A stretch of 64,000 nucleotides of DNA, from positions 2,666,001 through 2,730,000 of the forward strand of contig NZ_CP100595.1 in the NCBI RefSeq assembly GCF_024267655.1, given 5' to 3'. Below the pieces are notes generated by a model, which saw nothing but the letters and a program-made list of their open reading frames with translations, searched no databases and was not told where the DNA came from. This document shows positions 53,401 to 60,870 of this stretch, one piece after another (positions within the stretch are counted from its first letter, which is position 1; every line of letters begins with the position of its first letter). This DNA comes from Arcobacter roscoffensis (GTDB lineage: Bacteria; Campylobacterota; Campylobacteria; Campylobacterales; Arcobacteraceae). Position numbers and translations under genes: made by a program.

Positions 53401-54198
53401 ATCAACTGAATTAGCTTCTACAACTCCTGTATTATTTACAACACCCTTTAACAGCTCATTTACAGCATTAGTTGTAAAGTATACTTCTCCTCCATCAGCA
53501 ATAACTGCACCAGAATTTTCTACGAGTGCATCAAGAACACCCTTGTTTACTTTTAAATTTACTAATGAATTACCATTTAAATTAACTCTATAATCACTAG
53601 CACCAACTAAATGCACTTTTCCTCTAACAGCTTTTATTGAACCTGCATTTTTTACTTCATTTGAAGCTAAAACTACAGAACCACTGTTTGATACTTCTAT
53701 TGTTCCTAAGTTAATTACAGATTCAGAAGAAGCGTTTTTAAAGTCATAATTACCTAAATTAAAATCCTCATCAGATAATTCAGCAGTAGTTGCTAAAAGT
53801 CCTGCTGTATTAACTTTTGCATTTTTGCTAAATAAAATTCCATTAGAGTTCAAAATCCAAACTTGACCATTTGCATTTAATGCTCCATCAATAACTGATT
53901 TTTCATTACCAACAACCCTATTTAAAGTTATTGATGATGCATTTGGTTGTTTGAAGTTTACAGTTTCATTTGATTTAATAGAAAAATCTTGCCAATTTAT
54001 AGTAGCTTTATTTGAGCTTTGGGTAATATCAGTAACCGCCCCATTTTGAGAAATATTTGCATTTCCTGAAGTTACTACACCCCCACTAGGTGCAGCGAAA
54101 CTAAGAGTTGCTCCTCCTAGGAATGCTGATACAATCAAAGATATTTTCCCACCTTTTAATATCCTAAACCTAGATTTATAATCTACAAGTCTTTTCAT
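47443..54198 (-). CDS. Two-partner secretion exoprotein (TpsA, filamentous haemagglutinin-like)
   Basis: The 2251-residue exoprotein has a long signal peptide (MKRLVDYKSRFRILKGGKIS, hydrophobic core, then LSFAAP) as usual for TpsA, then the haemagglutination-activity TPS domain with 'GNANISQNG', 'INWQDFSIKSNETVNF', 'LNANGQVWILNSNGILFSK' and 'AGLLATTAEL'. The middle (about 330-1640) is a Ser/Asn/Thr-rich beta-helix-like region. Then come MBG/YDG-type repeats (about 1725-2145), including three nearly identical 84-residue copies. The final 100 residues are less repetitive and end without a barrel. Transported by the downstream TpsB, it is probably an adhesin or biofilm protein. Confidence 0.9.
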   Translation of the reverse strand: MKRLVDYKSRFRILKGGKISLIVSAFLGGATLSFAAPSGGVVTSGNANISQNGAVTDITQSSNKATINWQDFSIKSNETVNFKQPNASSITLNRVVGNEKSVIDGALNANGQVWILNSNGILFSKNAKVNTAGLLATTAELSDEDFNLGNYDFKNASSESVINLGTIEVSNSGSVVLASNEVKNAGSIKAVRGKVHLVGASDYRVNLNGNSLVNLKVNKGVLDALVENSGAVIADGGEVYFTTNAVNELLKGVVNNTGVVEANSVDDLFGKVEMFAHGGTANISGEIKAESNTSTDGGFIETSGKEVNIDEDIKISTKSKEGKTGTWLIDPVNIEVTSSGSDSTSGTSISGDTISTALNTTNVTLDTTTATGASTGEDDGNITINDTIEKTGSSATTLTLKANKDININKSISSTSGRLNVVLNADIDSNNTGDINFGAEGSISTNDGNFYVGSVSGTYDTVTASGEKFTMSTGSFIDVGAGNIDIKVNDDITLADNSAATDSPTYSLNKSQLYIDNYYRYFNSGNRYYYYQISSQDDLILSSANGSIIGGSTDSSIADIVTPSDVRLIAKGEIGTSLNPIKIQGSQTAGRNNREESSSYRINSYGRTLNITNTLGNTYLSEINKQIFRSIDLTVSSSTTGTQSINIMDDANSTGAGHVLANVTNGNMLVQTDGVITKGDDSNNYAFSETVKSVFPTSVSLTASNIELENNAMLTKNYYSPSFSLYATNIVSSDSAKFDNISEVSGANSIYLRGTNIGTITNPLEVDSENSLILFNNGGSSYLANSDYSSLTFSGYGNQAGQHSVLSSNGDFFNLTTTGEDLLVSTISGSTDGENFNNSTGTNLGTSYDKSNNSGSSKSLSIVSYNGDIIFGEDSINTGKSNFTATISSGNNSSIKAQNLYDSENPVKQITAGTVSFTNYSSDVNQGIGNDGYDIQIEKGSYDSQNDTLSVDLYSGGNVSIHELSENHFDDTNITLQSSNKAQSINVDYANGDALNIVDDGSRIILDSDKVKLSNGNKSFNFTAYSRNIQIGTKSTDGFSGNSLSTGNYYVRGSKLTLDGDILTNGGSINLYGSSGIELMRSINIDSNADDMSNSTSTGNSGRIDTYGTISSVGEDANSLLIDSSSSDSSGNYILLNSELSNNAGSFLKNLTLTSKGSTDTNDGYIYLYRNIYLNGDFKSTGDTRIQTSNFTIDTEQGNVADAGDIIFSGRNLQTYTWGDTTFDTSTTAVGKNGGNVVLSDTYYKSNLSTKSININTAGGEDAQAGDISLPGVYTTHNDENGTQTYNGKTITLHGNLYTNQADISLTGDVQLANSVQIDTWSDTNNKQNASAGDVTIDGGLSATKEDLTLNINTSTNTGNDDFNTSDGTTHELSDYYSHNAGDVSIVSSTTSGTNQLNTLIVDSYNQGSFDNGEDGSISLDGISTKGNQSYTSGTVNINGDLNAEDILVETKTANSTVSATGTITANSLELIGNNTTYNLAPTAGHNLNELAVSSASSVNLLNTKALNIKTISSTEGISASGTIDIATKTGDITVDSNIETTLGYSNAIVLNAGKDSSAGTKTGGNIVINNNSTITAGEDSRVKLFSGSIEGSLGLSNIISKGNSRYNSDESASNFTASLGEDTYAIYREQPILKVSAEEQEVTYGQSVPTEYSASYSGFVNGDTADELGATGTASFTTESGSVSSSGYRVVGDYDVTYNSGLSNALGYAFEDNSEQTGELSITKKELSVSGIIASNKTYDATTNASLSNEGSLSGVLGEDSVSFTSNANFADKNVGEDKTVSLNFALNGEDSSNYSLTDSGNVTATITAKDITVSAVAQDKIYDGGINASTTLSSSGVIGEDSVSFSGSSYFTDKNVGEDKTVTVSSLGKSGEDAGNYNITNNTANTTATITAKDITVSAVAQDKVYDGGINASTTLSSSGVIGEDSVSFSGSSYFTDKNVGEDKTVTVSSLGKSGEDAGNYNITNNTANTTATITAKDITVSAVAQDKIYDGGINASTTLSSSGVIGEDSVSFSGSSYFTDKNVGEDKAVTVSSLGKSGEDAGNYNIVNTTASTSADINLRDITIVADSKSKIFGNPEVDLDVFVDSSKGLGLASTDSLSDVTGTLSREEGEATGSYDIYLGNGVEASNYNITYNEDNDKYVIIPKAPEFIAVTPPNAPEVKINIDTNIVSKPELEQLVTELITLTQIKQKQTNNNVANDAPVNPDVKVPLSNNSIVELVNGGVSLPEGVDQVFFVVGNKTFLVKDSEK
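48031..48786 (-). repeat. Three tandem 252-bp repeats within the tpsA gene
   Basis: The word TATCTTGTGC recurs at 48231, 48483 and 48735, exactly 252 bases apart. Copies differ at a handful of bases and encode 84-residue YDG-type domains (core 'QDKIYDGGINASTTLSSSGV'). A diverged fourth unit precedes them in the protein. Boundaries are approximate because the units are periodic. Confidence 0.9.
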
Positions 54199-54222
54199 AA
54201 AGAGTCCTTTTTAATATACACA

Positions 54223-54228
54223 ATTATA
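54223..54228 (-). promoter_or_regulatory. -10 box TATAAT for the tpsA-tpsB operon
   Basis: Read on the minus strand, TATAAT lies 24 bases before the tpsA ATG, followed by AAAAAGGA as a ribosome site. Confidence 0.5.
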
Positions 54229-54330
54229 TTATTTTATCTTAAAAAAGGATTTTTTACAAGTTATTTATTGTATAACTAGATTATTTTCATACTTTTTAAT
54301 AAAACTAGTTTGTTCTAAATAATAAATACA

Positions 54331-55119
54331 TTATTTCTCCCAAGAAATTAAAGCCCACTGCACAAACTCTTCTTTTTGTTTTTTTTCTATATCTAAAGTA
54401 TCATAGTAATTTTCAAGTCTTTTTATTTCATCTTCACTTAGTCCATCGATACTCCATGAAACTGACTCTATAAACTTCTCTTTTGAAGTATAAATACTAC
54501 TTCTTCCTTCGCTTTGTATGAAATTTACTGAGGCATTTATTCCCATTTGATATAAGACATTTAGTACATAAATATAATCTGGTTTTTTGATTATTTTTCG
54601 CTGCATTACATCTAGTATTTCATCTGATACAAATGAGCCACCTTTTTTATAAGAAATTATTACTTTTTTATTTGCTTTATTATTTAGTTTTGTTAAAGCT
54701 TCTTTCATATCTTTTACTTCCATTGACCTTGAAGCTATTACTAAATCTGCATTTGGTATATCATCCCATGAGTCGTACCAAGATTTATTTATAGTTTTTA
54801 TATTTGATATATTATTCTCTTTTGCATTTTGTTTTAAAATCTCAAGCATACCTGATGAATAATCCAAACAGTAAACCTCATCAAGTTTTGATGAAAGCCT
54901 CAAAGATAAGTTTCCAACACCACATCCCACATCAAGTAAGCTATTTATTCCTTCTAAATCAAGTTTTTCTAAAAACTGTTCATTATAAATCGACTTATGT
55001 ACCCTTTTATTCATAGAAGGTGCCTTTTCATCCCACGCTTCTTTTCCTTTAGCCTTAAAAGATGTAAGTTCTTTTTGTTTTACATACAATTCATTAAAAT
55101 CTATATCTTCATAATTCAT
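54331..55119 (-). CDS. Class I SAM-dependent methyltransferase
   Basis: From ATG 55119, preceded by AAAGGA five bases upstream (an earlier in-frame ATG at 55179 has no such site), the product has 262 residues. Motif I is 'INSLLDVGCGVGNLSLRL', with post-I 'EVYCLDYSSGMLEIL', and motif IV 'NADLVIASRSMEV'. The C-terminal part holds 'KKVIISYKKGGSF' and a helical cap. It would methylate a small molecule; the substrate is unknown. It is divergent from an oligopeptide/nickel ABC importer, with a palindrome in the shared region, so the two are probably controlled together and the substrate may be related to the imported compound. Confidence 0.85.
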   Translation of the reverse strand: MNYEDIDFNELYVKQKELTSFKAKGKEAWDEKAPSMNKRVHKSIYNEQFLEKLDLEGINSLLDVGCGVGNLSLRLSSKLDEVYCLDYSSGMLEILKQNAKENNISNIKTINKSWYDSWDDIPNADLVIASRSMEVKDMKEALTKLNNKANKKVIISYKKGGSFVSDEILDVMQRKIIKKPDYIYVLNVLYQMGINASVNFIQSEGRSSIYTSKEKFIESVSWSIDGLSEDEIKRLENYYDTLDIEKKQKEEFVQWALISWEK

Positions 55120-55174
55120 ATTTTTCCTTTGAAACAGAATATCAAATAATAAATTAAGAGAAAATATACTATAT

Positions 55175-55189
55175 TGCAACTAAGTTGCA
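55175..55189. promoter_or_regulatory. Perfect palindrome in the methyltransferase/ABC importer intergenic region
   Basis: TGCAACTAAGTTGCA has two perfect 7-bp arms around one central base. It sits 54 bases upstream of the binding-protein ATG and 56 upstream of the methyltransferase ATG, as expected for an operator controlling both. Confidence 0.6.
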
Positions 55190-55242
55190 GTTAATAAATA
55201 TTTAAATATGATTCCAATTATTATTATCTTAAAGGAATTAAA

Positions 55243-56736
55243 ATGAAAAAAATATTTATAATTGCATTTCTTGCAATTTTTTCTATACTAAATGCCAATA
55301 ATCTTAAAATTGTTGGTCCACTAGAAATTAAAGGTTTAGAACCAAATAAAGCAGGTTATATTTTTTCAAGACTTCAAATAGGTGAAAACCTAATCACAAT
55401 TGATGAAAAAGGTGAATTAAAACCAGCACTTGCAACAAACTGGCAAGCATCAAAAGATGGATTAACTTGGACATTTAAAATAAGAGAAGATGTTAAGTTC
55501 CATGATGACACAAAATTAGATGCAAACATTGTAGCTTTTAATCTAAATAGAGACTCTATTTTAAAAAAAAGTATTCTAAGATATTTACCAATTGAAAAAA
55601 TAGAAGCTTCAGAAAAATATGAGCTAAAAATAAAACTAAGCTCAAAAGTAAATATACTTCCTGCATATTTTGTACACTATAGCACACTAATTTTAAGTAA
55701 AAATTCATTTGATGAAAAAAAGAAAGTTACAAAATTCATAGGAACAGGTGCCTTTGAAATCACAAGTATGACAGCTCCGTTATCTATAAAAGCAAAAAGA
55801 TTTGCTCCTTGGTGGGGAAAAACAAATGAAGTAGAACAAATCACATACAATGCAGTTGGAAAAAATGAAACAAGAGCTTTAATGATAAAATCAGGAAATG
55901 CAGATATTGCATTTTCAATTCTTCCTATTTCACTTAAATCTCTTAAAAAAAGAAAAGATTTAGATATTCAAACAGTAAAGATTTTCAGAACTAGAAAACT
56001 AAAAGTAAATGCAGGAGATGAAATACTTAAAGACTTAAATGTAAGAAAAGCTGTAAGTTATGCCATAAATAGAAAAGCAATAGCAAAAGCAATTTTACAA
56101 AATGAGTCATTAGCAGCAACACAGATGTTTCCACCAGAGCTTGCTTCTTGGTACAATAAAGATATTGAACCTTTAAATTTCAATATTAAAAAAGCAAAAC
56201 AACTTCTTGCAAAAAGTAACTGGCAAGAAAAAGATGATGGTTTTGTTTATAAAGATTCAAAAAAATTACAACTTGAACTTATCACTTATCCAAACTGGCC
56301 AGAGCTTCCTATTATTTCAACTGCTATTCAAAATCAGTTAAAACAAGTGGGAATTGATTTAAAAGTCTCAGTTACAAATGCCTCTGAAGTGGTTAGAAGA
56401 CATAAAGACAACTCTTTACAACTTGCACTTATTTCAAAAAACTTTACTTTAATACCAAATCCTTTAGGTGTGATTTTACAAGCTTATGGAAAAGGTGGAA
56501 ATGACTGGGGTTCTATGAACTGGGAAAATAAAGAGATGTTTAAAAACCTTCACTCTTTATATGAAAATGAAAACCTAGCATTACAAAAGAATATTAGTAA
56601 AATTCTAAATGAAGAGTTACCAGCTATACCTGTAACATGGTCAAGCTTAACTGTTGTTTCAAGTAAAAAAATCAAAAATTTAAAAGTTGATTCTTTTGAA
56701 ATTTCTTATAACTTAACTGATATAAAATTTAAATAA
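55243..56736 (+). CDS. ABC transporter substrate-binding protein (NikA/DppA family, NikZ-like)
   Basis: The 497-residue SBP family 5 protein has a signal peptide (MKKIFIIAFLAIFSILNA) and family landmarks: 'LKPALATNWQASKDGLTWTFKIREDVKFHD', 'FIGTGAFEI', 'NVRKAVSYAINRKAIAKAIL', and a late 'LPAIPVTW'. This family binds oligopeptides, opines or nickel complexes. Order (binding protein, two permeases, ATPase) and phylum recall the Campylobacter NikZYXWV nickel importer, so a metal or metallophore ligand is plausible but not shown by sequence. The first gene of a four-gene operon; AAAGGAAT precedes the ATG. Confidence 0.85.
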   Translation: MKKIFIIAFLAIFSILNANNLKIVGPLEIKGLEPNKAGYIFSRLQIGENLITIDEKGELKPALATNWQASKDGLTWTFKIREDVKFHDDTKLDANIVAFNLNRDSILKKSILRYLPIEKIEASEKYELKIKLSSKVNILPAYFVHYSTLILSKNSFDEKKKVTKFIGTGAFEITSMTAPLSIKAKRFAPWWGKTNEVEQITYNAVGKNETRALMIKSGNADIAFSILPISLKSLKKRKDLDIQTVKIFRTRKLKVNAGDEILKDLNVRKAVSYAINRKAIAKAILQNESLAATQMFPPELASWYNKDIEPLNFNIKKAKQLLAKSNWQEKDDGFVYKDSKKLQLELITYPNWPELPIISTAIQNQLKQVGIDLKVSVTNASEVVRRHKDNSLQLALISKNFTLIPNPLGVILQAYGKGGNDWGSMNWENKEMFKNLHSLYENENLALQKNISKILNEELPAIPVTWSSLTVVSSKKIKNLKVDSFEISYNLTDIKFK

Positions 56737-56745
56737 AGGAAAAAC

Positions 56746-57693
56746 TTGGAAAAAATCTTTTTAAAAAGAGCCTTCCAAGTTGTAATAATAGCCTTAATCT
56801 CAAGTAGTATTGGATTTTTAATGATGCATTTACTACCAGGGGATATGGCTATGAGAATTGCAGCAGGAAGATATGGACCTGATGGTATAACAGCAGAAAT
56901 AGCACAAAGTGTAAGAGATGAACTTGGATTAAATAGACCCTTATATGAACAGTACTTTCTTTCTATTTACAACTTCTTAAAACTTGATTTAGGTTATTCT
57001 CTTGTTAGTGGTGAAAGTGTTGATAAAGAGCTAAAAATACAATTGGGTTATTCACTTTTATTAACACTTAGTACTTTTATAGTTTCACTGATAATTGCCG
57101 TACCTTTAGGTATTTATACAGCTACTACTAAAAATAGATTTGTAAATATAATTGTGATGTATGTATCTATAATTATTAAAGCTATTCCTCCTTTTGTTTT
57201 AGGATTGCTTCTTATTTTAGTTTTTAGTATTTGGTTTAATATTCTGCCACCAGCTGGTTTTGATAGTTGGAAGAATTTTATACTTCCATCTTTAACACTT
57301 GCTTTAGGTTTAGCAGCAGTATCAAATAGGTTGATAAATGATTCAATGAAAGATGTACAAAATTCATCATATTTTAAATATGGAAGATATAAAGGCTTAT
57401 CAAAAAGCACAACTATAAAAAGACATGGAATAAAAAATGCTTTGATTCCACTGTTATCTTTTCTAGCTTTACAATCAGTTTACTTAATTGAAGGTGTAGT
57501 TGTAGTTGAAACTATATTTGCTTTTCCAGGAATAGGTCATGCTTTAGTTCATGCAATAGTAGCAAGAGATATACCTATGATTCAAGGAACAGTTTTGATT
57601 ATGGGACTTCTATTTGTATTAATCAATCTTTTAGTGGATATTTTGTCTTATATTTTAGATCCAAGACTAAAGGAGAAAAACTATGCAAAATAG
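56746..57693 (+). CDS. Oligopeptide/nickel ABC transporter permease (DppB/NikB-like)
   Basis: The 315-residue protein has six membrane segments, the family N-terminus 'RAFQVVIIALISSSIGFLMMHLLPGD', a periplasmic domain with 'ELGLNRPLYEQYFLSIYNFLKLDLGYSL', and the EAA loop in 'YFKYGRYKGLSKSTTIKRHGIKNALIPLL'. The end 'LINLLVDILSYILDPRLK' is characteristic of DppB/NikB. It starts with TTG, with AAAGGAAAAA directly upstream, 9 bases after the binding-protein stop, and overlaps the second permease gene by 11 bases. Confidence 0.95.
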   Translation: MEKIFLKRAFQVVIIALISSSIGFLMMHLLPGDMAMRIAAGRYGPDGITAEIAQSVRDELGLNRPLYEQYFLSIYNFLKLDLGYSLVSGESVDKELKIQLGYSLLLTLSTFIVSLIIAVPLGIYTATTKNRFVNIIVMYVSIIIKAIPPFVLGLLLILVFSIWFNILPPAGFDSWKNFILPSLTLALGLAAVSNRLINDSMKDVQNSSYFKYGRYKGLSKSTTIKRHGIKNALIPLLSFLALQSVYLIEGVVVVETIFAFPGIGHALVHAIVARDIPMIQGTVLIMGLLFVLINLLVDILSYILDPRLKEKNYAK

Positions 57694-58474
57694 TAAAAAA
57701 AGCTTATATATAGGCTCGTTTATATTAATACTATTAGCCTCATTTTCAATTGTCTCACAAATGATTTACAATTATGAAAGTGATCAACAAGATTTAATGA
57801 ATACTTTTGCAAGTCCTAGTCTAAGTCATCTTTTAGGAACAGACCAATATGGAAGAGATGTGTTAATCAGAATAGCACAAGCCACACAATTGTCTTTTTT
57901 CTTAGCTTTTATTACAACAATAACAGCTTTAGTTCCAGGAGTTATATTAGGTATATTAGCTGCTTATAAAGGAGGAATTATAGATAAACTTTTAGGCTTT
58001 TTATGTGATGTATTATTAGCTCTGCCAGGTTTACTTTTAGTACTTATCTTTCTAGCATTTTCTCCTGGGAACTTACTATTTTTATATTTAGGACTAGCCC
58101 TTACTCTTTGGATAGAGTTTTTTAAAGTAAGTAGAGCCAAAACTAAATCACTTTTAGTTGAACCATATGTTGAAGCTACTAAGTCACTAGGATTTAGCTT
58201 TTCTTATATTTTAAAAAAACTTATCTTACCAAAACTACTTCCTTTAGTTTTTACTATTAGTACTTTTTCTATGAGTACTGCTATTATCGCGATTTCCTCA
58301 CTTAGTGCAATTAGCGTAGGGCTTAGACCTCCTACAGCTGAACTTGGAAGTATGATAGTTGAAGTTTTACCTTATTATGAAGAAGAGCCTTTTTTAGTAT
58401 TACTTCCTTCACTAATAATATTTTTAATAGTTTTAAGCTTACAACTTATGTCAAAAAGGAGTGAAGATGTCTAA
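57683..58474 (+). CDS. Oligopeptide/nickel ABC transporter permease (DppC/NikC-like)
   Basis: The 263-residue permease contains the DppC signature 'PSLSHLLGTDQYGRDVLIRIAQATQLSFF', six membrane segments, and the EAA region 'YVEATKSLGFSFSYILKKLILPKLLP'. It would form the heterodimeric channel with the protein encoded upstream. Its ATG lies inside the end of that gene, and its own end overlaps the ATPase gene by 14 bases, so translation of the transporter subunits is tightly coupled. Confidence 0.95.
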   Translation: MQNSKKSLYIGSFILILLASFSIVSQMIYNYESDQQDLMNTFASPSLSHLLGTDQYGRDVLIRIAQATQLSFFLAFITTITALVPGVILGILAAYKGGIIDKLLGFLCDVLLALPGLLLVLIFLAFSPGNLLFLYLGLALTLWIEFFKVSRAKTKSLLVEPYVEATKSLGFSFSYILKKLILPKLLPLVFTISTFSMSTAIIAISSLSAISVGLRPPTAELGSMIVEVLPYYEEEPFLVLLPSLIIFLIVLSLQLMSKRSEDV

Positions 58475-59861
58475 GCATATAATCATAAAAAACTTATCTG
58501 TTTCCTCAAAAGATAAAATCCTAGTTGACAATATAAACTTAGAAATAAGTACAAAGAAACCTTTGGTTCTATTAGGAGAATCAGGCTCAGGTAAATCTCT
58601 TATTATAGATGCCCTGATGGGTATATTACCAAAAGAGCTAAAAGTAAAAGGTGAGATATTTCTAAATGATATTGACTTACTAAAACTTAATAAAAAACAA
58701 AGACAAGAACTTTGGGGAAAAGAAATAGCTTTACTACCACAAGAACCGTGGAGAGCTTTAGACCCAACTATGAAAATAAAAGAACAAGTAAAAGAAGTAA
58801 GAGATTTTGTATATCAAGATAAACAAAGTACAAAACGTGTACAAAAAGAGCTAGAAGATGTAAGCCTTGAAGCATTTGAAGATTCATACCCTTTTGAACT
58901 TTCAGGAGGAATGTGCCAAAGATTAACTATTGCAATAACACATTGTCAAGAAGCTAAAGTAATTTTAGTTGATGAACCAACAAAAGGTTTAGATAAAGAG
59001 CTTTGTGACCAAGTTTGCCAAAAACTTCAAACTCATATAAAAGAGAATAAACTTTTATTTGTAATTACCCATGATTTAGAAATAGCTAAAAGCATTAAAG
59101 GTTCTCTTGGAATCATGCTTGATGGGAAATTAATTGAGTACAATACAACAAAAGAAATCTTTGAAAATCCAAAAGAAGAGTATACAAAAGAACTTATAAG
59201 TTCAGATGCAGGATTTTGGCAAATAGAAAAAACTATTCCTAAAGATAATCTTATAGTAAAAATAGATAACTTGTCTAAAAACTTTGGAGAAAATCAACTT
59301 TTCAAAAATCTCTCTTTTGAAATAAGCAAAGGAGAAATAGTTGCAATTATAGGTAAAAGTGGAAGTGGTAAAAGTTCTCTTGGAAATATAATCCTAGAAA
59401 ATATAAAAGCATCAAGCGGGAATATAATAAAAAACAATAAATATAAAAAGATTCAATTTCAAAAGATTTATCAAGATCCGCCAAGTGCTTTTTTACCTGA
59501 ACAGATTTTAAAAGATGGCTTTGATGATTTATTAAAACTTTATGATATTAGTAAAGAAAAGTTAGATGAATATTTAAAAGATTTTAATTTATCAGAAGAT
59601 TTATTACAAAGAAAGCCAGATGAAATTTCAGGAGGAGAACTACAAAGATTATCAATAATTAGAGTATTACTTTTAAATCCTATTTTTATCTTTGCTGATG
59701 AAATAAGTTCACGACTTGACCCTATTTCACAAAAAGAAGTTCTATTTTTATTAAAAAAAATAGTTGAAAGAGACTCTTTATGTGTTTTACTTGTAACACA
59801 TGATATTCAAATAGCTAAAAAACTATCAAATAAAATCATTGATATTGAAGCTTATAAATAA
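58461..59861 (+). CDS. Fused double ATPase of the oligopeptide/nickel ABC importer (DppD-DppF type)
   Basis: The 466-residue protein contains two ABC ATPases in one chain, normally two genes. Domain 1 (about 1-235) has Walker A 'GESGSGKSL', signature 'LSGGMCQRLTIAI', Walker B 'VILVDEPTKGLD' and 'ITHDLEIA'. Domain 2 (about 250-466) has 'GKSGSGKSS', 'ISGGELQRLSIIRVLL', 'FIFADEISSRLD' and 'VTHDIQIA'. All motifs look competent. Domain 2's Walker B reads ADEISSRLD rather than DEPTSALD, which is common in the DppF/NikE side. An in-frame ATG two codons further in is also possible. Both stop codons at this convergent junction lie within a terminator hairpin. Confidence 0.95.
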   Translation: MKMSKHIIIKNLSVSSKDKILVDNINLEISTKKPLVLLGESGSGKSLIIDALMGILPKELKVKGEIFLNDIDLLKLNKKQRQELWGKEIALLPQEPWRALDPTMKIKEQVKEVRDFVYQDKQSTKRVQKELEDVSLEAFEDSYPFELSGGMCQRLTIAITHCQEAKVILVDEPTKGLDKELCDQVCQKLQTHIKENKLLFVITHDLEIAKSIKGSLGIMLDGKLIEYNTTKEIFENPKEEYTKELISSDAGFWQIEKTIPKDNLIVKIDNLSKNFGENQLFKNLSFEISKGEIVAIIGKSGSGKSSLGNIILENIKASSGNIIKNNKYKKIQFQKIYQDPPSAFLPEQILKDGFDDLLKLYDISKEKLDEYLKDFNLSEDLLQRKPDEISGGELQRLSIIRVLLLNPIFIFADEISSRLDPISQKEVLFLLKKIVERDSLCVLLVTHDIQIAKKLSNKIIDIEAYK

Positions 59862-59883
59862 AGAAGATTTATCTTCTTTATTT
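59856..59883. terminator. Bidirectional hairpin terminator
   Basis: A perfect 12-bp stem (AAATAAAGAAGA at 59856-59867, complement at 59872-59883) with a TTTA loop contains the stop codons of both convergent genes. Confidence 0.85.
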
Positions 59884-60804
59884 TAAAAACTCTCTTATAT
59901 TTTCAGCCACCATTTCAAGTAGTCTAGTTCTAGCTTCAATACTTGCCCAACCAATATGAGGAGTAAGTAATAATCTTTGTTTATTTTTTACTTTTAGAAG
60001 TGGATTATCTTCAAGTATTGGTTCTTTTGAAACTACATCTATTCCTGCATAAATCTCTTTTTCATCTAAAATTTTTGCTAAATCTTTTTCATTTATGATA
60101 CCACCTCTTCCAAGGTTTAATAAAATTGCTTTATCTTTCATCTTTGACATATTTTCATAGTTTAGTAAATCTTGTGTATTTTCATTTAAAGGACAATGAA
60201 TAGAGATAATATCACTTGTACTTAAAAGCTCATCTAACTCAACTCTTTTATACTCACTATTTGAGTTTTTTCCAGAAGTTGAATAATAAACTACTTCACA
60301 ATCAAAAGCCTTCGCTTTTTTAGCAAAATTTCTTCCAATATCCCCAAGACCAATAACCCCTACTCTTTTATTATCAAGTTCATAAAAAGGTTTATCTATA
60401 TGAGTAAAGATTGGTGACTTTTGCCAGTTGCCATTATCCACATATGATTTATAATAATCAAGTTTTGTAACAAAATGAAAAATCATAGAAAAAGCAACTT
60501 GAGCAACAGAGGAACTTGAATAACCTGCTACATTTTTAACAGCTATGTTTTTTTGTTTTGCGTATTGTAAATCTACATTATTCATACCAGTTGCAGTTAT
60601 ACAAATAAGTTTCATAGATGAATCATCCATATGAGAGCTATTTATAACTACTTTATTAGTAAGAACAATATCAACATCTTTTACTCTATCTTGTGTTTGT
60701 TCTTCACTTGTCATATCATAAACTATTAGTTCACCAAACTGCTCAAATATAGATACATCTACATCATTTCCAAGTGTTGCTCTATCTAATATTGCTATTT
60801 TCAT
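59878..60804 (-). CDS. D-2-hydroxyacid dehydrogenase
   Basis: The 308-residue protein belongs to the D-isomer-specific 2-hydroxyacid dehydrogenase family (hydroxypyruvate/glyoxylate reductase-like). The NAD(P) fold is 'RVGVIGLGDIGRNFAKKAKAF'; catalytic residues are in 'LLNLGRGGIINEKDL' (Arg region), 'GIDVVSKEP' (Glu) and 'LLTPHIGWASIEAR' (His). The N-terminal 'ICITATGMNNVDLQYAKQK' and 'GYSSSSVAQVAFSMIFHFV' are typical. It reduces a 2-keto acid to the D-hydroxy acid or the reverse; the substrate is not defined. It stands alone with a palindromic operator-like site upstream. Confidence 0.9.
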   Translation of the reverse strand: MKIAILDRATLGNDVDVSIFEQFGELIVYDMTSEEQTQDRVKDVDIVLTNKVVINSSHMDDSSMKLICITATGMNNVDLQYAKQKNIAVKNVAGYSSSSVAQVAFSMIFHFVTKLDYYKSYVDNGNWQKSPIFTHIDKPFYELDNKRVGVIGLGDIGRNFAKKAKAFDCEVVYYSTSGKNSNSEYKRVELDELLSTSDIISIHCPLNENTQDLLNYENMSKMKDKAILLNLGRGGIINEKDLAKILDEKEIYAGIDVVSKEPILEDNPLLKVKNKQRLLLTPHIGWASIEARTRLLEMVAENIREFLK

Positions 60805-60841
60805 GTTTTTCCTTTATATTTTTTACAAATCCTATCTTTTT

Positions 60842-60857
60842 TTGACTAATTAGTCAA
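60842..60857. promoter_or_regulatory. 16-bp perfect palindrome upstream of the hydroxyacid dehydrogenase gene
   Basis: TTGACTAATTAGTCAA is fully self-complementary and lies 38-53 bases upstream of the ATG at 60804. The form is that of MarR- or HxlR-type operators; no such regulator gene is in the window. Confidence 0.55.
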
Positions 60858-60870
60858 GTAAATCTATATA

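Noticed and set aside
54250-54325. AACTAG/CTAGTT inverted repeat near the tpsA and methyltransferase junction
   Set aside because: Arms are only six bases with a long AT-rich loop and no T run; chance is likely in this composition.
55120-55179. ATG 55179 as start of the methyltransferase
   Set aside because: It has no ribosome site and would place the regulatory palindrome inside its coding region edge; ATG 55119 has AAAGGA at good spacing.
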